Shown piece by piece: positions 1 through 10,668 of a DNA stretch of 64,000 bases. How positions within the stretch are numbered: the stretch's first letter is position 1; every line of letters begins with the position of its first letter. Made by a program: the position numbers and the translations under genes. A model generated the notes under the pieces. That model was given only the letters and a program-made list of their open reading frames with translations, was not told the origin of the DNA and ran no database searches. This stretch comes from Riptortus pedestris (lineage: Eukaryota > Arthropoda > Insecta > Hemiptera > Alydidae): assembly GCA_019009955.1 (NCBI GenBank), contig CM032230.1:10717501-10781500 (forward strand). The letters are read 5' to 3'.

Positions 1-59
1 AATCTATATATATATATAAATAAATGTTTGTTTGTATGTCCTATATAGAATCGTAAAAG

Positions 60-640
60 GCAGCACCGAATTGTATGAAACTTGGTAATTACTGATATTA
101 CTACTAAAACAGGTTAGGTTTCTGGCTATAGTAATACTCTCTGAGGCGAACAGGAGTGGGGGTTAAAAGGGAGGCCTGAAACGGAAAATAGCGATATATC
201 GTTTTCTATTGATTTTTTGGCAAAATATGCAAATAACAAAAGTTGTTTATTTTTTTATTTAAAGTAACTTTTTGTAAAACACACTTTTGTCGTATACCGA
301 GTATAATTGAGTTATAAGCTAAAAACATTAGTGGGAGTCAACAATTTTATATTGCACAAAAGACTCAACCGAATTAAACGAAACTCCGTATGTGATTTTG
401 TATTAACACCTTTCTGATTATAAGCTATAATAAAATTTTGAGGTATGAACAGGAGTGGATGTTTTAAGGGAGGTCTGAAATATAAAATCGGGAGATTTTC
501 CTATTCATTATTCGGCCAGCGTGCATATAACAAAAGTTGTTTATTTTGTTATTTATTTTGTTATATGCACTTTTGCCGTATAACGAAGTATGAATGAGGT
601 ATACATGAAAAACAATAGAAAGGGTCAACCATGTTATACG
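60..640. repeat. Diverged tandem repeat, two units of about 330-370 bp
   Basis: Two related units follow each other. Both carry a CCGAATT...GAAACT block, then GAACAGGAGTGG, then a GGGAGG(C/T)CTGAAA block, and both end near AACAAAAGTTGTTTAT. A third unit may begin near 645. The layout (a TA-rich start, then units with purine-rich GGGAGG and an AT-rich tail) resembles the body modules of the HINE-W family elsewhere in the window, but the sequence is too different to be the same family. It may be a second, older element of the same kind. No coding potential is seen. Confidence 0.5.
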
Positions 641-984
641 AGGCGAAAGACTAAATCCAGATCAACGAAAATCAGTATTTTTGACTATAATAACATGATA
701 ATCTATGATTATGTTGTATATGAACAGCCTATAGCAATAACAGCGAATAGCTATAAGCGGTTTTGAACCAGAAAATATTTTATCTGTAATTAATGAGTGG
801 GCTCCCGTTAATTATTTTGTCATTTATAATTTCTAGAAATGCTAATTTAAATATAAAGTTTTTTTTTTTTAATTATGATTTTATAATCGGCTTTAATTGG
901 GTGGCCTCCTGATAATCGATAAGTACCACGTTATGTAATAAAAAAGGATTGTTTATAATTATATATTATGAGTATAATTATTTT

Positions 985-1163
985 CTAACGTCCACTTTGT
1001 TGCTACTCTGGGCAATCTAAAGGTTAACATCCTTTTCAAGCCACGATGTGACTAAGCATTTTATTTAACGAGTTCTTCAACTAAATAAATTCCTTTTGCC
1101 CAGGCGGGAACCAAACGAGCTACTCTAGATTTAGAGTAACTCACACGGCTAACGTGAGCCCCT
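985..1163 (-). mobile_element. tRNA-derived SINE, diverged copy
   Basis: Read on the minus strand, the copy begins with a tRNA-like head (GGGGCTCACGTTAGCC, an A-box-like segment) and a B-box-like GGTTCCCGCC. The body then runs to AAAGTGGACGTTAG. The same head, body and tail recur at 6843-7059 and 12062-12290, which defines the family. This copy is older, with many substitutions. Confidence 0.75.
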
Positions 1164-1596
1164 AATGAAATATTAATTTAAATTTTGAAACATGGCGTGA
1201 ACTATGACCCGACCTTAGTTTTGTAGCCGATGAGAAGTAATGTTTATGGGAGGTTTATGCGGGTTGTATTTATGCAATGGTGCAACTTGCATATTCGTGC
1301 ATGTCAGTCTACTGAGATCACTATCTGGCCTTGATCTATATGTTATCAAAATTGTTCAAGATATGGATCGTGAATTTTGTTTTACGATTTTTTTAAAATA
1401 AGAATCAGCCTTAAATCGCTCGGGGAAAGAAATATTCTAGTGGGTTGGCAGAGTATTATTCCTAATATATTGACTTTGTATTTACGAGAGCCATAAAGCA
1501 ATACAGTGGCGTACGCGAAATTAATCAATATAGGCTTTTGATAGAACTCTGACTTGTTAGAGAACCATGGCTCTGTAGCTGAGGTGATGATATCCT

Positions 1597-1652
1597 TTAG
1601 ATAACCTGTCCCAATTAGCTAAAGTACCATAAAGTGGACGTTAATAAATAAC
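1597..1652 (+). mobile_element. SINE 3' fragment
   Basis: Only the last part of the SINE family is present: TAACCTGTCCCAATTAGC, then AAAGTGGACGTTAATAAATAAC. The tRNA-like head is missing. Confidence 0.65.
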
Positions 1653-1654
1653 AA

Positions 1655-1940
1655 AATATACATATCAAGATCATTAATGCCTGAAATCGGACAAGAAAGG
1701 GGGGGGGTTATTAGTGAGTGAAATTGAAAATACGAAGTATCTCCGTTAATTATGTGGCGTAACGAAAACTTCTATAATACCAATATATTTGGAAATATTA
1801 TTTTCTGTAAATGTTGTTATATACATTACTTCTTTATCTTGAATATTCACCGAGATATTCTCATTTTTGGCTTTGTAGCATTTAGTAAGCCCCCAGTTTT
1901 TACATTTACACAGAACAGAATATAGAACAGCATTAATACA
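1655..1940 (+). mobile_element. HINE-W body fragment (module A)
   Basis: This stretch contains the module A landmarks in order: CTGAAATCGGAC, a G-run, TATCTCCGTTA, TGTTATATACATT, TATCTTGAATATT and GAGATATT. Both ends of the element are missing. A short reverse piece (CAAAAATTGCGACCGCTAG) lies just after it at about 1955-1990. Confidence 0.7.
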
Positions 1941-2002
1941 GAAAACAAGTACCATTAAACAAAAATTGCGACCGCTAGAGCGTTAAAAGGCCTATATAAA
2001 TA

Positions 2003-2127
2003 TAAATTAGTGACGAACTAATTAAATAAAATCCTTAGTCCCACCATGGCTAGAAAAGGGTGGTAACCTGTAAATACCCAGTCCCAATTAGCCAGAGTAG
2101 CATAAAGTTGACGTTAATAAGTAACAT
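2003..2127 (+). mobile_element. SINE, 5'-truncated copy
   Basis: The body and tail of the SINE family are present, from TTAGTGACGAACT through CCACCATGGCTAG and CCCAATTAGCC to GACGTTAATAAGTAAC. The tRNA-like head is absent. Confidence 0.7.
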
Positions 2128-2300
2128 ATAACATAAAGATCAAGATCGTTGATTCCTGAAATGAGAACAGAAAGGGGGAGAGGGTTGGAAGTGATTGAAA
2201 TGGAAAATTCGAGAAATTTATTATGAGGCGTATCAAAATTTATTTTCATAGAAAAAAATATTATATTCTAAAACAGAATTACAACAATTATGTAGAACAC
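2128..2300 (+). mobile_element. HINE-W body fragment
   Basis: Module A remnants are visible (AAGATCAAGATCGTT, CTGAAATG, a GGGGGAG run, GAAAATTCGAG). It probably belongs with the fragment at 1655-1940, the SINE copy lying between them. Confidence 0.55.
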
Positions 2301-2352
2301 CATCAATAAAGAAAGCATGTGTAATCTAAAGCCTCAACAGGCCAATATATAT

Positions 2353-2830
2353 AGTGTGTCCCGTATATGCGGGCATCAATTGAATATTTCTTAAATCGTT
2401 GGAGATATTGCAAAATTACAAAGGACCATCGGTTGGTAAGTAAAATAGTTTTAATTGAATCTATGGACAACACAACAATTACTCAAAAAAAAAGTCACGT
2501 TTGAAGCTGGTTGACATCAAATATACACATGTGACACGGAAAATAGGTACGACTTTGGCCGCCATTGTATCGCTAAATACTAAGAGAAACAAAAATATAC
2601 GTGTTCCTATATTATTTGGTTAGTTTTCAAAAATGTATTAAACATGAGGGGTAAAGAGGAAACGCCGACTTTTGATAGCTTAATAATTAAAACTAATTTT
2701 TTCGGAATCAATAAATTACATATCTCAAAGGTCTAGATGAGAGCTGCAACTTTGGTCCTTTATAATTTTGTGAAATCTCTAACGGTTTAAAAGACATTTC
2801 AATTGTGGCCCACATATACGGAACACTCTC
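2353..2830. mobile_element. Mariner-type MITE with long terminal inverted repeats
   Basis: The left end reads AGTGTGTCCCGTATATGCGG and the reverse complement of the right end reads AGAGTGTTCCGTATATGTGG. The match extends about 75 bp inward to AAAGGACCA with scattered mismatches. TA dinucleotides flank both sides, and the site lies in the TA tract next to a HINE-W 5' end. No transposase is encoded in the interior, so it would depend on an enzyme supplied elsewhere. The mariner/Tc1 assignment rests on the TA target and the end sequence. Confidence 0.7.
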
Positions 2831-2835
2831 TATAC

Positions 2836-2962
2836 ATATGGTTTTGAACGGAACTTATATTGGTCTTCTCCTGAGTAGAATGGATGGACATATCATTTTT
2901 TTTTTTTCGAAAATTGCGTCATGCATAAGAATCAATAGCTGATTTCACTTAAAGGAAGCATG
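2836..2962 (-). mobile_element. HINE-W 5' end fragment
   Basis: The 5' terminal block is present on the minus strand: GTTTTGAACGGA, CTGAGTAGAATGGATGGACAT, TTTCGAAAATTGCGTCATG and AATAGCTGATTTCAC. The terminal palindrome is degraded. Confidence 0.7.
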
Positions 2963-3464
2963 GTAATCAACTTTATCAAATACAACTTGCTTAATATAGG
3001 AGATTCGAAAGAAAGAAACCCGACTGGTCATTTGAAGAATTGCATTAAGGTACTATCGACACTTTAATGAACTAGTCTTAAATCCTAGATAAATATTCTG
3101 TGAGTTGTCCCAAATGAATGGAGTTGGCCTAAGTGTCAGGTAGGGAGTGATTGACATTGAAAGGTGTCAGTTTGACAGATGTATTAGGTAACAGCTGATG
3201 TATTGGCTATCGGCCTGTCATTGACCTTTAACACCATGACCGAGCCGTGACCAATCAGCCGATTTACTAGTTCATGCTATACCTATAAACATTCCACTCT
3301 TTACTGGGAATGCTTCAAATATTTTCCCAATTTATTTCCCTGGTATTTATGCGATAGACGAATAATCGATTCTTGCAAATACTGTCAGTAGATTTCCTTT
3401 TGATAGGGGAATCAGCTACTTAGGTATTACTGAAAACATTTCGTCAAATACAAATATATATAAA
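2963..3464. other. No gene recognised
   Basis: The stretch is AT-rich with no long open frame. A weak inverted pair (GACATTGAAAGGTGTCA near 3150 and TCATTGACCTTTAACACC near 3218) may be the remnant of a small foldback element. Confidence 0.3.
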
Positions 3465-3905
3465 CATCATCATCATGATCTAAAGATTAGGGCTTGTAAC
3501 ATTGGCGGCGTCTTTTGGAAGTTACCCTTTTCCTAATACTATTCCCTCCGAAATACAGATGTTTGATACCTTCAAAATATGATTTTCTAGGCCTCTCCAA
3601 TGAACCTAGAAATTTTTGATAAAATCATTGTATGCTATGCCCATGAAATTTAACACTCATTTTTTCCCATATCCTTGATACGACTTTTACTTTATTTAGA
3701 GCATTCACGTTGGATTTTTTTTGGAAATCTAATTTTTCCGTTCCAAATCCACATTTCCATTGCTTCCAATCTATATATTCTCTTTAGTGAAGAGTGCAAC
3801 TTTCCTTCCCGAAGGCAATACCTTACAAACGAAAGATATGACAAACAATATTTTGGCCATCCAAGCTTGTTGATTAAAATATTCTTTTTTGCACTAAGGG
3901 ATGAT
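3465..3905 (-). mobile_element. RTE-like LINE, degraded 3' fragment
   Basis: On the minus strand the frames give LEAMEMWIWNGKIRF and KKIQRECSK, then a later block ending in a CATCATCATCATGATC tail (TGATGATGATG on the sense strand). The same order (AME..W, an E-rich stretch, then a TGATGATGATG tail) is seen in the larger copy at 18955-20310. It covers only the C-terminal end of the polyprotein and is full of stops and frameshifts. Confidence 0.6.
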
Positions 3906-4130
3906 GAAACCTATGTAATAAAAGTCCTTTACTTTTAAATGTATAACATTCTCAGTTTTACTATTTATATTTGGCTTTGTTTCATAAAAACTTTTTTTTA
4001 TGTGGGCTTATCATGCATTAATTTAAACTGGATCAGGACTTGAAGCATTCTATTCATCCATCTTTACTTTAGCCTCTGCCACCAGTGCAAGTAAGGGGCC
4101 TGTTCATCGTGAAATGTTGCACAGAACCAA

Positions 4131-5080
4131 AAAAAAAAAGTCCGTCACGCAGGGGCTGCGTAAACTAAGCAGATTTCCCTCGTGAAGTTCAGTAATAGAT
4201 AAATATACATACTGCTAACACAACAACACCGTGAATAAATACAAACGGAAATAAGAAATGTTTCATCCAATTTCAATAACCTGCCGACAGGAAGCGTTAG
4301 GTTAGAAATGTAATCAAACTGGTCGGCCCGCCTCACCGGAAAGAAAAACAATTACTGAAATATATCAGAATATAACACATTAATTTTATTGAGAACTATT
4401 TACTATATCTAGTACTGTAATTAATAATGAGTCAGAATAATTGTTATCTCAATCAATAAACTTTTCGTAGTCCAAACCAATCAGATGGGGGGGGGGGGAT
4501 CAACAGGAAATATTTGCTTGTATCTCGTATAATAAAGGTCTCTTGAATAAAATGTTTGGTATTTAAACTTCCAATAATGTGATTTATTATGTAGCAGAGT
4601 ATTGTTTACGTAACATGAGTAGAAGTGGCGGTTTGCTGAAAATTGAAAAATGCAAATATCTCGGTTAATATTCAAGATAGAGAATAAACGTATATAACAA
4701 TATTTATAGTAAATTTAATTTGCAATAAGATTGGTTATATACAATTTTTCAATCCGATGCATAATAATGGAGATATTTCGAATTTTTGAAAATCCTCCCC
4801 CCTACACCCCCCCTCCCACTGGTCCGATTTCAGCCGTTAACGAACTTGATCTTTCTTTTTACATAAAACGACTAAATATCGAGTTTGGTAACGATAAAAC
4901 AAAAATTGCGACCGCTAAAGCGGTAACAGACAAATATATAAATAAATATATACAGTTTTGAACGGACCTCATTTTCGTCATCTACTAGGTAGGATCGATG
5001 GACATTTGATGAAAAATTTCGAAAATTCCTTCATGAGTACAACCTCAATAGCTGATTTCCCTGAAGGGAAATCTGCTAAT
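4131..5080 (-). mobile_element. HINE-W, near full-length copy
   Basis: The 3' end on this strand starts in an A-run and GTCCGTCACGCAGGGGCTG at 4139. The 5' palindrome and TTAGCAGAT lie at 5045-5080. In between are the subfamily 3' block with ACCGGAAAGAAAAAC and GACAGGAAGCG, a G-run at 4489-4498, module A, and the hairpin region GCGACCGCTAAAGCGGT before a short TA tract. The small open frames here lie inside the element and do not look like genes. Helentron-type assignment is inferred from structure. Confidence 0.85.
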
Positions 5081-5192
5081 AAAATAAGGATTCCCACATG
5101 AAATAACGAAGTTGGAGCCAAAATAGTTTTAAATTTGCTTTCTTTCTTCACCGATATGGATCAAAATTAATGTCGGATTTAAGATCCTTCAG

Positions 5193-5675
5193 AAAAAAAA
5201 GTCTGACACGCAGGGGCTGCGTTAACTAAGCAGATTTTCCACGTATTTGCATTTATTTCAAAAAGTAAATGTTCAATGAGGAATACATTTCGTATTTAGG
5301 CTTCAAATAAAGTGCTTCATAATATAACTGCTTATTGTTTATATGACATGAGTCGGAGTGGGGGTCTACTGAAGGCGGAAAACTAATAAATGCACATATC
5401 TCGGTTAATAATAAAGATAACGAAAAAATGTACATGGCGACATTTATAGAACGTTACATTTGCCATAAGATTGGTTCTATACAATTTTACGATCGGAGAT
5501 TTTAAGATAACTTAATAACGGAGATATTAAGAATTTTCGAAATTCTCCCCTCTAAACCCCCCCCCCCGGTCCGATTTCAGTCTTCAGTCGTTAACGAACT
5601 TCATCTTTCTTATTGTACAAAGCGATTATATATATTAAGTTTGGTAACAATAAGACAAGAATTGCGACCGCTAGA

Positions 5676-5720
<45 letters not shown>

Positions 5721-5847
5721 TTTGAACGGACCTCATTTTCGCATCTTCCACCTGGGTAGGATCCATTGACATTTAAAGAAAAATTTCGAAAATGGCGTCA
5801 TGAGTACGACCTCAATAGCTGATTTCCCTCAAGGGAAATCTACTAAT
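5193..5847 (-). mobile_element. HINE-W, internally deleted copy
   Basis: Both ends are present: GTCTGACACGCAGGGGCTG at 5201 and GATTTCCCTCAAGGGAAATC at 5821. The copy carries module A only and a 36-bp TA tract at about 5680-5715. About 300 bp of the 3' subfamily block present at 4131-5080 is missing. Confidence 0.85.
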
Positions 5848-5907
5848 AGAAACGATGTCGTTAGGATTAATTTTCTACCCAAAATAACATAAACGTTAAT
5901 TGGGGGT

Positions 5908-5912
5908 TCTTC

Positions 5913-6007
<95 letters not shown>

Positions 6008-6028
6008 GCGCGCGCGCGCACACACACA
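5908..6028. repeat. Compound microsatellite (CT)n(TA)n(CA)n(GC)n(CA)n
   Basis: A CT tract of about 40 bp runs directly into a TA tract of about 48 bp, then CA, GC and CA tracts. It is not inside a HINE-W copy. The alternating purine-pyrimidine CA/GC part could adopt Z-form DNA. Confidence 0.95.
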
Positions 6029-6842
6029 AAGTTGAGAACTAAACATAAAATGCTGTTTAGGTTTTCATTCAAAATGTGAATGAACAGCATGGTCGTTCAT
6101 TCATAAAAATAGTAGTCGTTCGTGAATAATCTGTAAATAATTGACATCTGTCTGAGAACAATGTCCTGGATTATGCATACGCTGAAACTCTAGCTAGGAG
6201 ACCGGTTGGCCTCTAGTTACCCCATTATGCCTGCCAGCTCAGTGTCGTGTTATCGTTCATTCATAAAAACAGAAATAACGTCCGTGAATAAATTGTAAAT
6301 AGTTATCACAACTATGATAATAATCCTCCAGATTATGACACGTCTATACAACTGCTGTATTTTATAGTTATTTTATTATTGCGGAGAATGTATATGTCTG
6401 TTAGAGGCCCAAATTCACAAACTCGGCTGCTGTTTGTGAACTTTTGTGGGAGATAATAATGAGAAATTATTCTTCATTGTTTAGTGCTTCGAAGAATATT
6501 TCGCTATCCAGCTCACGAACTAATTATAGCAGATTTCTCTTCAGGCAAACCACCTATTGAGGTTGTACACTCAAGCTGCGATTTCCGAATCATTTCTCCA
6601 AATGTCCATCGATCCTACACAGATGACGGAAATGAGGTCCGTTGAAAATTATATATATATATATGACATTTAAACATTTTATGCAAAAATAAAGATCACG
6701 TTCATTAATAGGTGAAATCAAGTTGCAGAGGGAATTTTTGAAAATTTTAAATATCTCCGTTATTATACGCCAGATCGAAAAAGTGTGTAGAATCAATCAA
6801 ATTAAATTCCTACAAAGGTTGTTAAATAGGCATTGACTCTAT

Positions 6843-7059
6843 TATTATTTATTAACGTCCACTTTTTGAAACTAAGGAAATTAGGGACGGGTTATCTTCA
6901 GGTTACCACACTTTTCTTGCCATGATGGGATCTAGGGTGTTATTTAATGAATTTCGTCACTAAATAATTTCCCTTGACCAGACGAGAATCGAACTCTCCA
7001 CTCTAGGTTTACCATGTGAGATAAAGGTCCAATGCTTTAACTCGCAAGGCTAACCTAAG
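6843..7059 (-). mobile_element. tRNA-derived SINE with target duplication
   Basis: The sense strand has a tRNA-like head with GTTCGATTCTCG as B box, a body with GGTAACCTGAAGATAACCCG, and a tail of TTAATAAATAATAATA. A target duplication TTGACTCTAT flanks it (6833-6842 and 7060-7069). The internal pol III promoter boxes are the only regulatory sites expected for a SINE. It lies within the HINE-W copy at 6525-9251. Confidence 0.88.
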
Positions 7060-7299
7060 TTGACTCTATATTAAAGGAGATAATTGGATTGTTTTAGTTT
7101 TTGGTTTTCATTAAACCCCGTCTCCTAATAATATTTTCAATAAGCAGATGTATCATGAGCCACTTCATTCGAAGCTTAACTAACAATTATAGACTTAAGT
7201 ATCTTTTACTACGTAAGATACATGCAAATACATAGCATTGTGACGTCACCAATTAAGACTTCCCGGCCTTCGACTAAATCGAGCATATTCATGGTGTCA

Positions 7300-7853
7300 A
7301 AAAAATCCATCACGCAGGGGCTGTGTAAACTAAGCAGATTTCCCACGTGATGTTTTACAATAGATAAATTTCACGAGAGCCGAGCAGTCAAGGAAACGGC
7401 CGAACTAGCTTTTGGCGGAAAAGTCACTTGTTCGTTAGCCGCCCAGATTTAATAAAAATGCAAATATTCAAGATAGAGAATAAATGTATATAACAATATT
7501 TATAGTAAATTTAATTTGCAATAAGATTGATTCTGTACAATTTTTCGACCCGACTCATAATAACGGAGATATTTCGAATTTTCAAAAATCTCCCCTCTAA
7601 ACCCCCCCCCCCTCTCAACGATCCCATTTCAGCCGTTAACGAACTCGATCTTTCTTTTTACATAAAACGAGTAAATATCGAGTTTGGTAACGATCAAACA
7701 AAAATTGCGACCGCTAGAGCGGTAACAGACAAATATATATATATATAAGCATTCAGTTTTGAACGGACCTCATTTTCGTCATCTCCTAGGTAGGATCGAT
7801 GGACATTTGAAGACAAATTTCGAAAATTCCGTCATGAGTACGACCTCAATAGC
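7300..7853 (-). mobile_element. HINE-W, subfamily with GCCGAACTAGC block
   Basis: The 3' end CCATCACGCAGGGGCTGTG is followed by a block with GAGAGCCGAG and GGCCGAACTAGCTTTTGGCG. That block is shared with copies at 46783 and 49189 but absent from the 4131 type. Module A and the ACCGCTAGAGCGGT-type hairpin follow. The 5' end stops at CCTCAATAGCT without the palindrome. Confidence 0.85.
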
Positions 7854-8097
7854 TCAAATGTTCATTTGATCTATTCGATACTTAATATTTAACCGTTTAA
7901 TCCAAATCTAATGTCATATTCATTAGTGGCTGAAATAGATTCAGAAACAGAAGGTGGGGTGGTGGTCGAAATTTAAAAATATTTTCTATATTATGCGTCT
8001 GATAGAATTTATTTTAGAACCCATCTTTTTGTATTGATGTTCTACAATAGTTGCTATAACCATTTATTCGTAACTCATGTATTAAGAGAGTTATTGG

Positions 8098-8224
8098 TAT
8101 TAGCAGATTTCCCTTAAGGGAAATCAGCTATTGAGGTTGTACTCATGAAGGAATTTTCGACATTTTTCTTCAAATGTCCATCGATCCTACCTAGTAGATG
8201 ACGAAAATGAGGACCGTTCAAAAC

Positions 8225-8257
<33 letters not shown>

Positions 8258-9097
8258 CTATATATACATATATAAATATATATGTATATATATATCTATA
8301 TATTTGTCTGTTACCGCTCTAGCGGTCGCAATTTTTGTTTAATCCTTACCAAACTTCATATTTAAGCGTTTTATGTAAAAAGAAAGATTAAGTTCGTTAA
8401 CGGCTGAAATCGGACCAGTGGGAGGGGGGGTTTAGAGGGGAGGATTTTCGAAAATTCGTAATATCTCCGTTAATATACGTCGGATCGAAAGACTATATCA
8501 TATCAATATTATTGAAAATTAAATTTACTATAAATATTGTTATATGCATTTATTCTCTATCTTGAATATTAACCGAGATATTTGCATTTTTCAGTTTTCA
8601 CCAAACCGCCACTTATACTCATGTTACGTAAACAATACTCTGATACATAATAAATCACATTATTGGAAGTTTAAATACCAAAAATTGTATTCAAGAGACC
8701 TTTATTATACGAGATACATGCAAATATGCACTGGTGACTCTCCCCCCCCCCATCTTAAAGTTTTGGACTACTAAAATTTTATTGATTGAGATAACAATTA
8801 TTCTGACTCATTATTAATTACAGTACTAGATATAGTAAATAGTTCTCAATAAAATTAATGTGTTATATTCTGATATATTTCAGTAATAGTTTTTCTTTCC
8901 GGTGTGAGGCGGGACCCGTTTGTTTACATTTCTAACCCAACGCTTCCTGTCGGCAGGCTATTGAAATTGGATGAAACATTTCTTATTTCCGTTTGTATTT
9001 ATTCACGGTGTTGTGTTACCAGTATGTATATTTATCTATTACTAAACTTCACGAGGGAAATCTGCTTAGTTTACGCAGCCCCTGCGTGACGGACTTT
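8098..9097 (+). mobile_element. HINE-W, full-length young copy
   Basis: This is the best reference copy. It has a perfect 20-bp palindrome GATTTCCCTTAAGGGAAATC at 8107, 5' block, a TA-rich microsatellite at 8226-8308, TTACCGCTCTAGCGGTCGC, module A, a C-run, the 3' subfamily block, GGGAAATCTGCT, and the terminal hairpin ACGCAGCCCCTGCGT at 9075. It is inserted in a T-rich stretch of the older copy at 6525-9251. There is no coding sequence, so movement would need a Helentron Rep/helicase in trans. Confidence 0.9.
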
Positions 9098-9279
9098 TTT
9101 ATTGTTTTCAGCCTTCTGTAAATCCTACTTCTGCTAATCGGATTTTTCCTTAGAAATAGACAATATATGGTGAGATGAGATTACTCCAGTGTTATACCAG
9201 AACGTGGGAAATATACTTATTTTACGCAGCACCTGCGTAACGGACTTTTTCGCTTAGGGGACATCAGCTTTGGAGGTTT

Positions 9280-10281
9280 AGTCGGGTGACTAAAAGTAGG
9301 GGTTTACTGATGGCTCAAAAATAAATACAAAAAATATATAAATAAAAAATGCAAATATTTATTTCGGTTAATATTCTAGATAGAGAATACGTGTTAAGAT
9401 TTATTCTATAATATTTTTCGATCCGACTAGTAATAACGGAGATATTTTGAATTTTCCTAATCCACCCACTAAATCTCCCTCCCACTGGTCCGATTTTAAC
9501 CGTCAACGAGCTCGATCTTTATTGAGGTCGTACTCATGACGCGATTTCCGAAAAATTTCTTCAAATGTCTATCGATCCTATCCAGGAGATGTCGAAAATG
9601 AGGTCCGTTCAAAATTATATGTATGTCTGTTAACGCTCTAGCGGTCGCAATTTTTGTTTGATCTTTACCAAATTCGGAATTTAATCGTTTTATGTAAAAA
9701 GGAAGATCAAGTTCGTTAATGGCTGAAGTCGGACTTGTGGGAGGGGGGATTTTTGAAAATTCGATATATCTCCGTTATTATACGTCAGATCGAAAAATTG
9801 TATAGAATTAATCTGATTGCAAATTAAATTTACTATAAATATTGTACTATACATTTATTCTGTATCTTGAATATTAACCGAGATATTTGCATTTGTATTG
9901 TGTGTGTGGTCGACAGGAGTCGGCTATGTTCGGGACTTTCTGCCGAGAGCTAGTGTGTTCGTCCCTCGTGAATAGGTTTAGAGATTCCTTACTACTACTG
10001 TTATTATTAGGCAGATTTCTCTATTGTAAAAGTTCACGTGGAAAATCTGCTTAGTTTACGCAGCCCCTGCGTGGCAGACTTTTATTATGTTAATCGTTTA
10101 ATATCGAATTTGGGTACAATAAAATAAGCAATACTACAACCAGAGCGTTACCATAGTCTGGAACGGTCTACTTAGTCGTCATCTACAGAGTTTCAAGGAT
10201 GGAAATTTGTAGAAATGTTTCCTAAATCGCGTCATGAGTACGATCTTAATAGTCGATTTTCCTAAAGAGAAATCTGCTAAA
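9280..10281 (-). mobile_element. HINE-W outer copy, interrupted
   Basis: The minus-strand module A (9310-9520) and the 5' end (10084-10281, with GTCATGAGTACGATC and AAATCTGCTAAAA) are separated by the plus-strand copy at 9521-10083. The 3' terminal hairpin of this copy is missing. Confidence 0.75.
9521..10083 (+). mobile_element. HINE-W inserted in another HINE-W
   Basis: The copy starts at ATTGAGGTCG without its palindrome and ends with ACGCAGCCCCTGCGTGGC. It carries the ACGCTCTAGCGGT hairpin and module A. A 3' block with TTTCTGCCGAGAGCTAG marks it as related to the 7300 subfamily. Confidence 0.8.
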
Positions 10282-10504
10282 ATGCATGTCTTCTCACAGC
10301 TAAAAAGAAAAGGTATAATATATATTATTATATATTTATTGTTAAAAGCTGGCTTAAATGAAGTTCGTCTTCTCGTTGGTCTTAGAGTGTTTTCTTTAAA
10401 AAAAAAAAAAAATATTCAATTATTTACTGGAAGTGTATTCAGTCCTAAGAATCTCTAAGGAGAAATATTATAATATTTTTAACTAATAGACTACATTCAA
10501 TGGA

Positions 10505-10668
10505 GCCTTTAGAGTGGTGAGTTCGATTCCCGCATGGACAATAGGAATTTATTTTGTGATGAACTCATTAAATAAAATCCTTAGTCCCACCCCGGCAAGA
10601 AAAACGTGCTGACATGGAGATATCGGGTCCCAATTACCCATAGTAACGTAAAGTGGATCAAAATAAAT
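10505..10668 (+). mobile_element. SINE, copy lacking the extreme 5' head
   Basis: GAGTTCGATTCCCGC (B box), TTAAATAAAATCC, CCACCCCGGC and a terminal CAAAATAAATAACATT match the SINE family. The A-box half of the head is missing. Confidence 0.75.

Larger units (their letters stand above)
6525..9251 (+). mobile_element. Old HINE-W copy split by three later insertions
   Basis: The 5' end (TTATAGCAGATTTCTCTTC) is at about 6525 and the 3' end (ACGCAGCACCTGCGTAACGG) at about 9225-9245. Removing a SINE at 6843-7059, a minus HINE-W at 7300-7853 and a plus HINE-W at 8098-9097 leaves one continuous element of roughly 950 bp, with module A followed by module B in proper order. The order of events can therefore be read directly: this copy first, then the three insertions. 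Confidence 0.8.

Noticed and set aside
4481..4961. Several 60-76 codon frames that recur in many places (MNINRDICIFQFS..., FSIRCIIMEIFRIFENPP...)
   Set aside because: They recur because HINE-W recurs. The frames are not preserved between copies beyond what DNA similarity gives, and stops differ.
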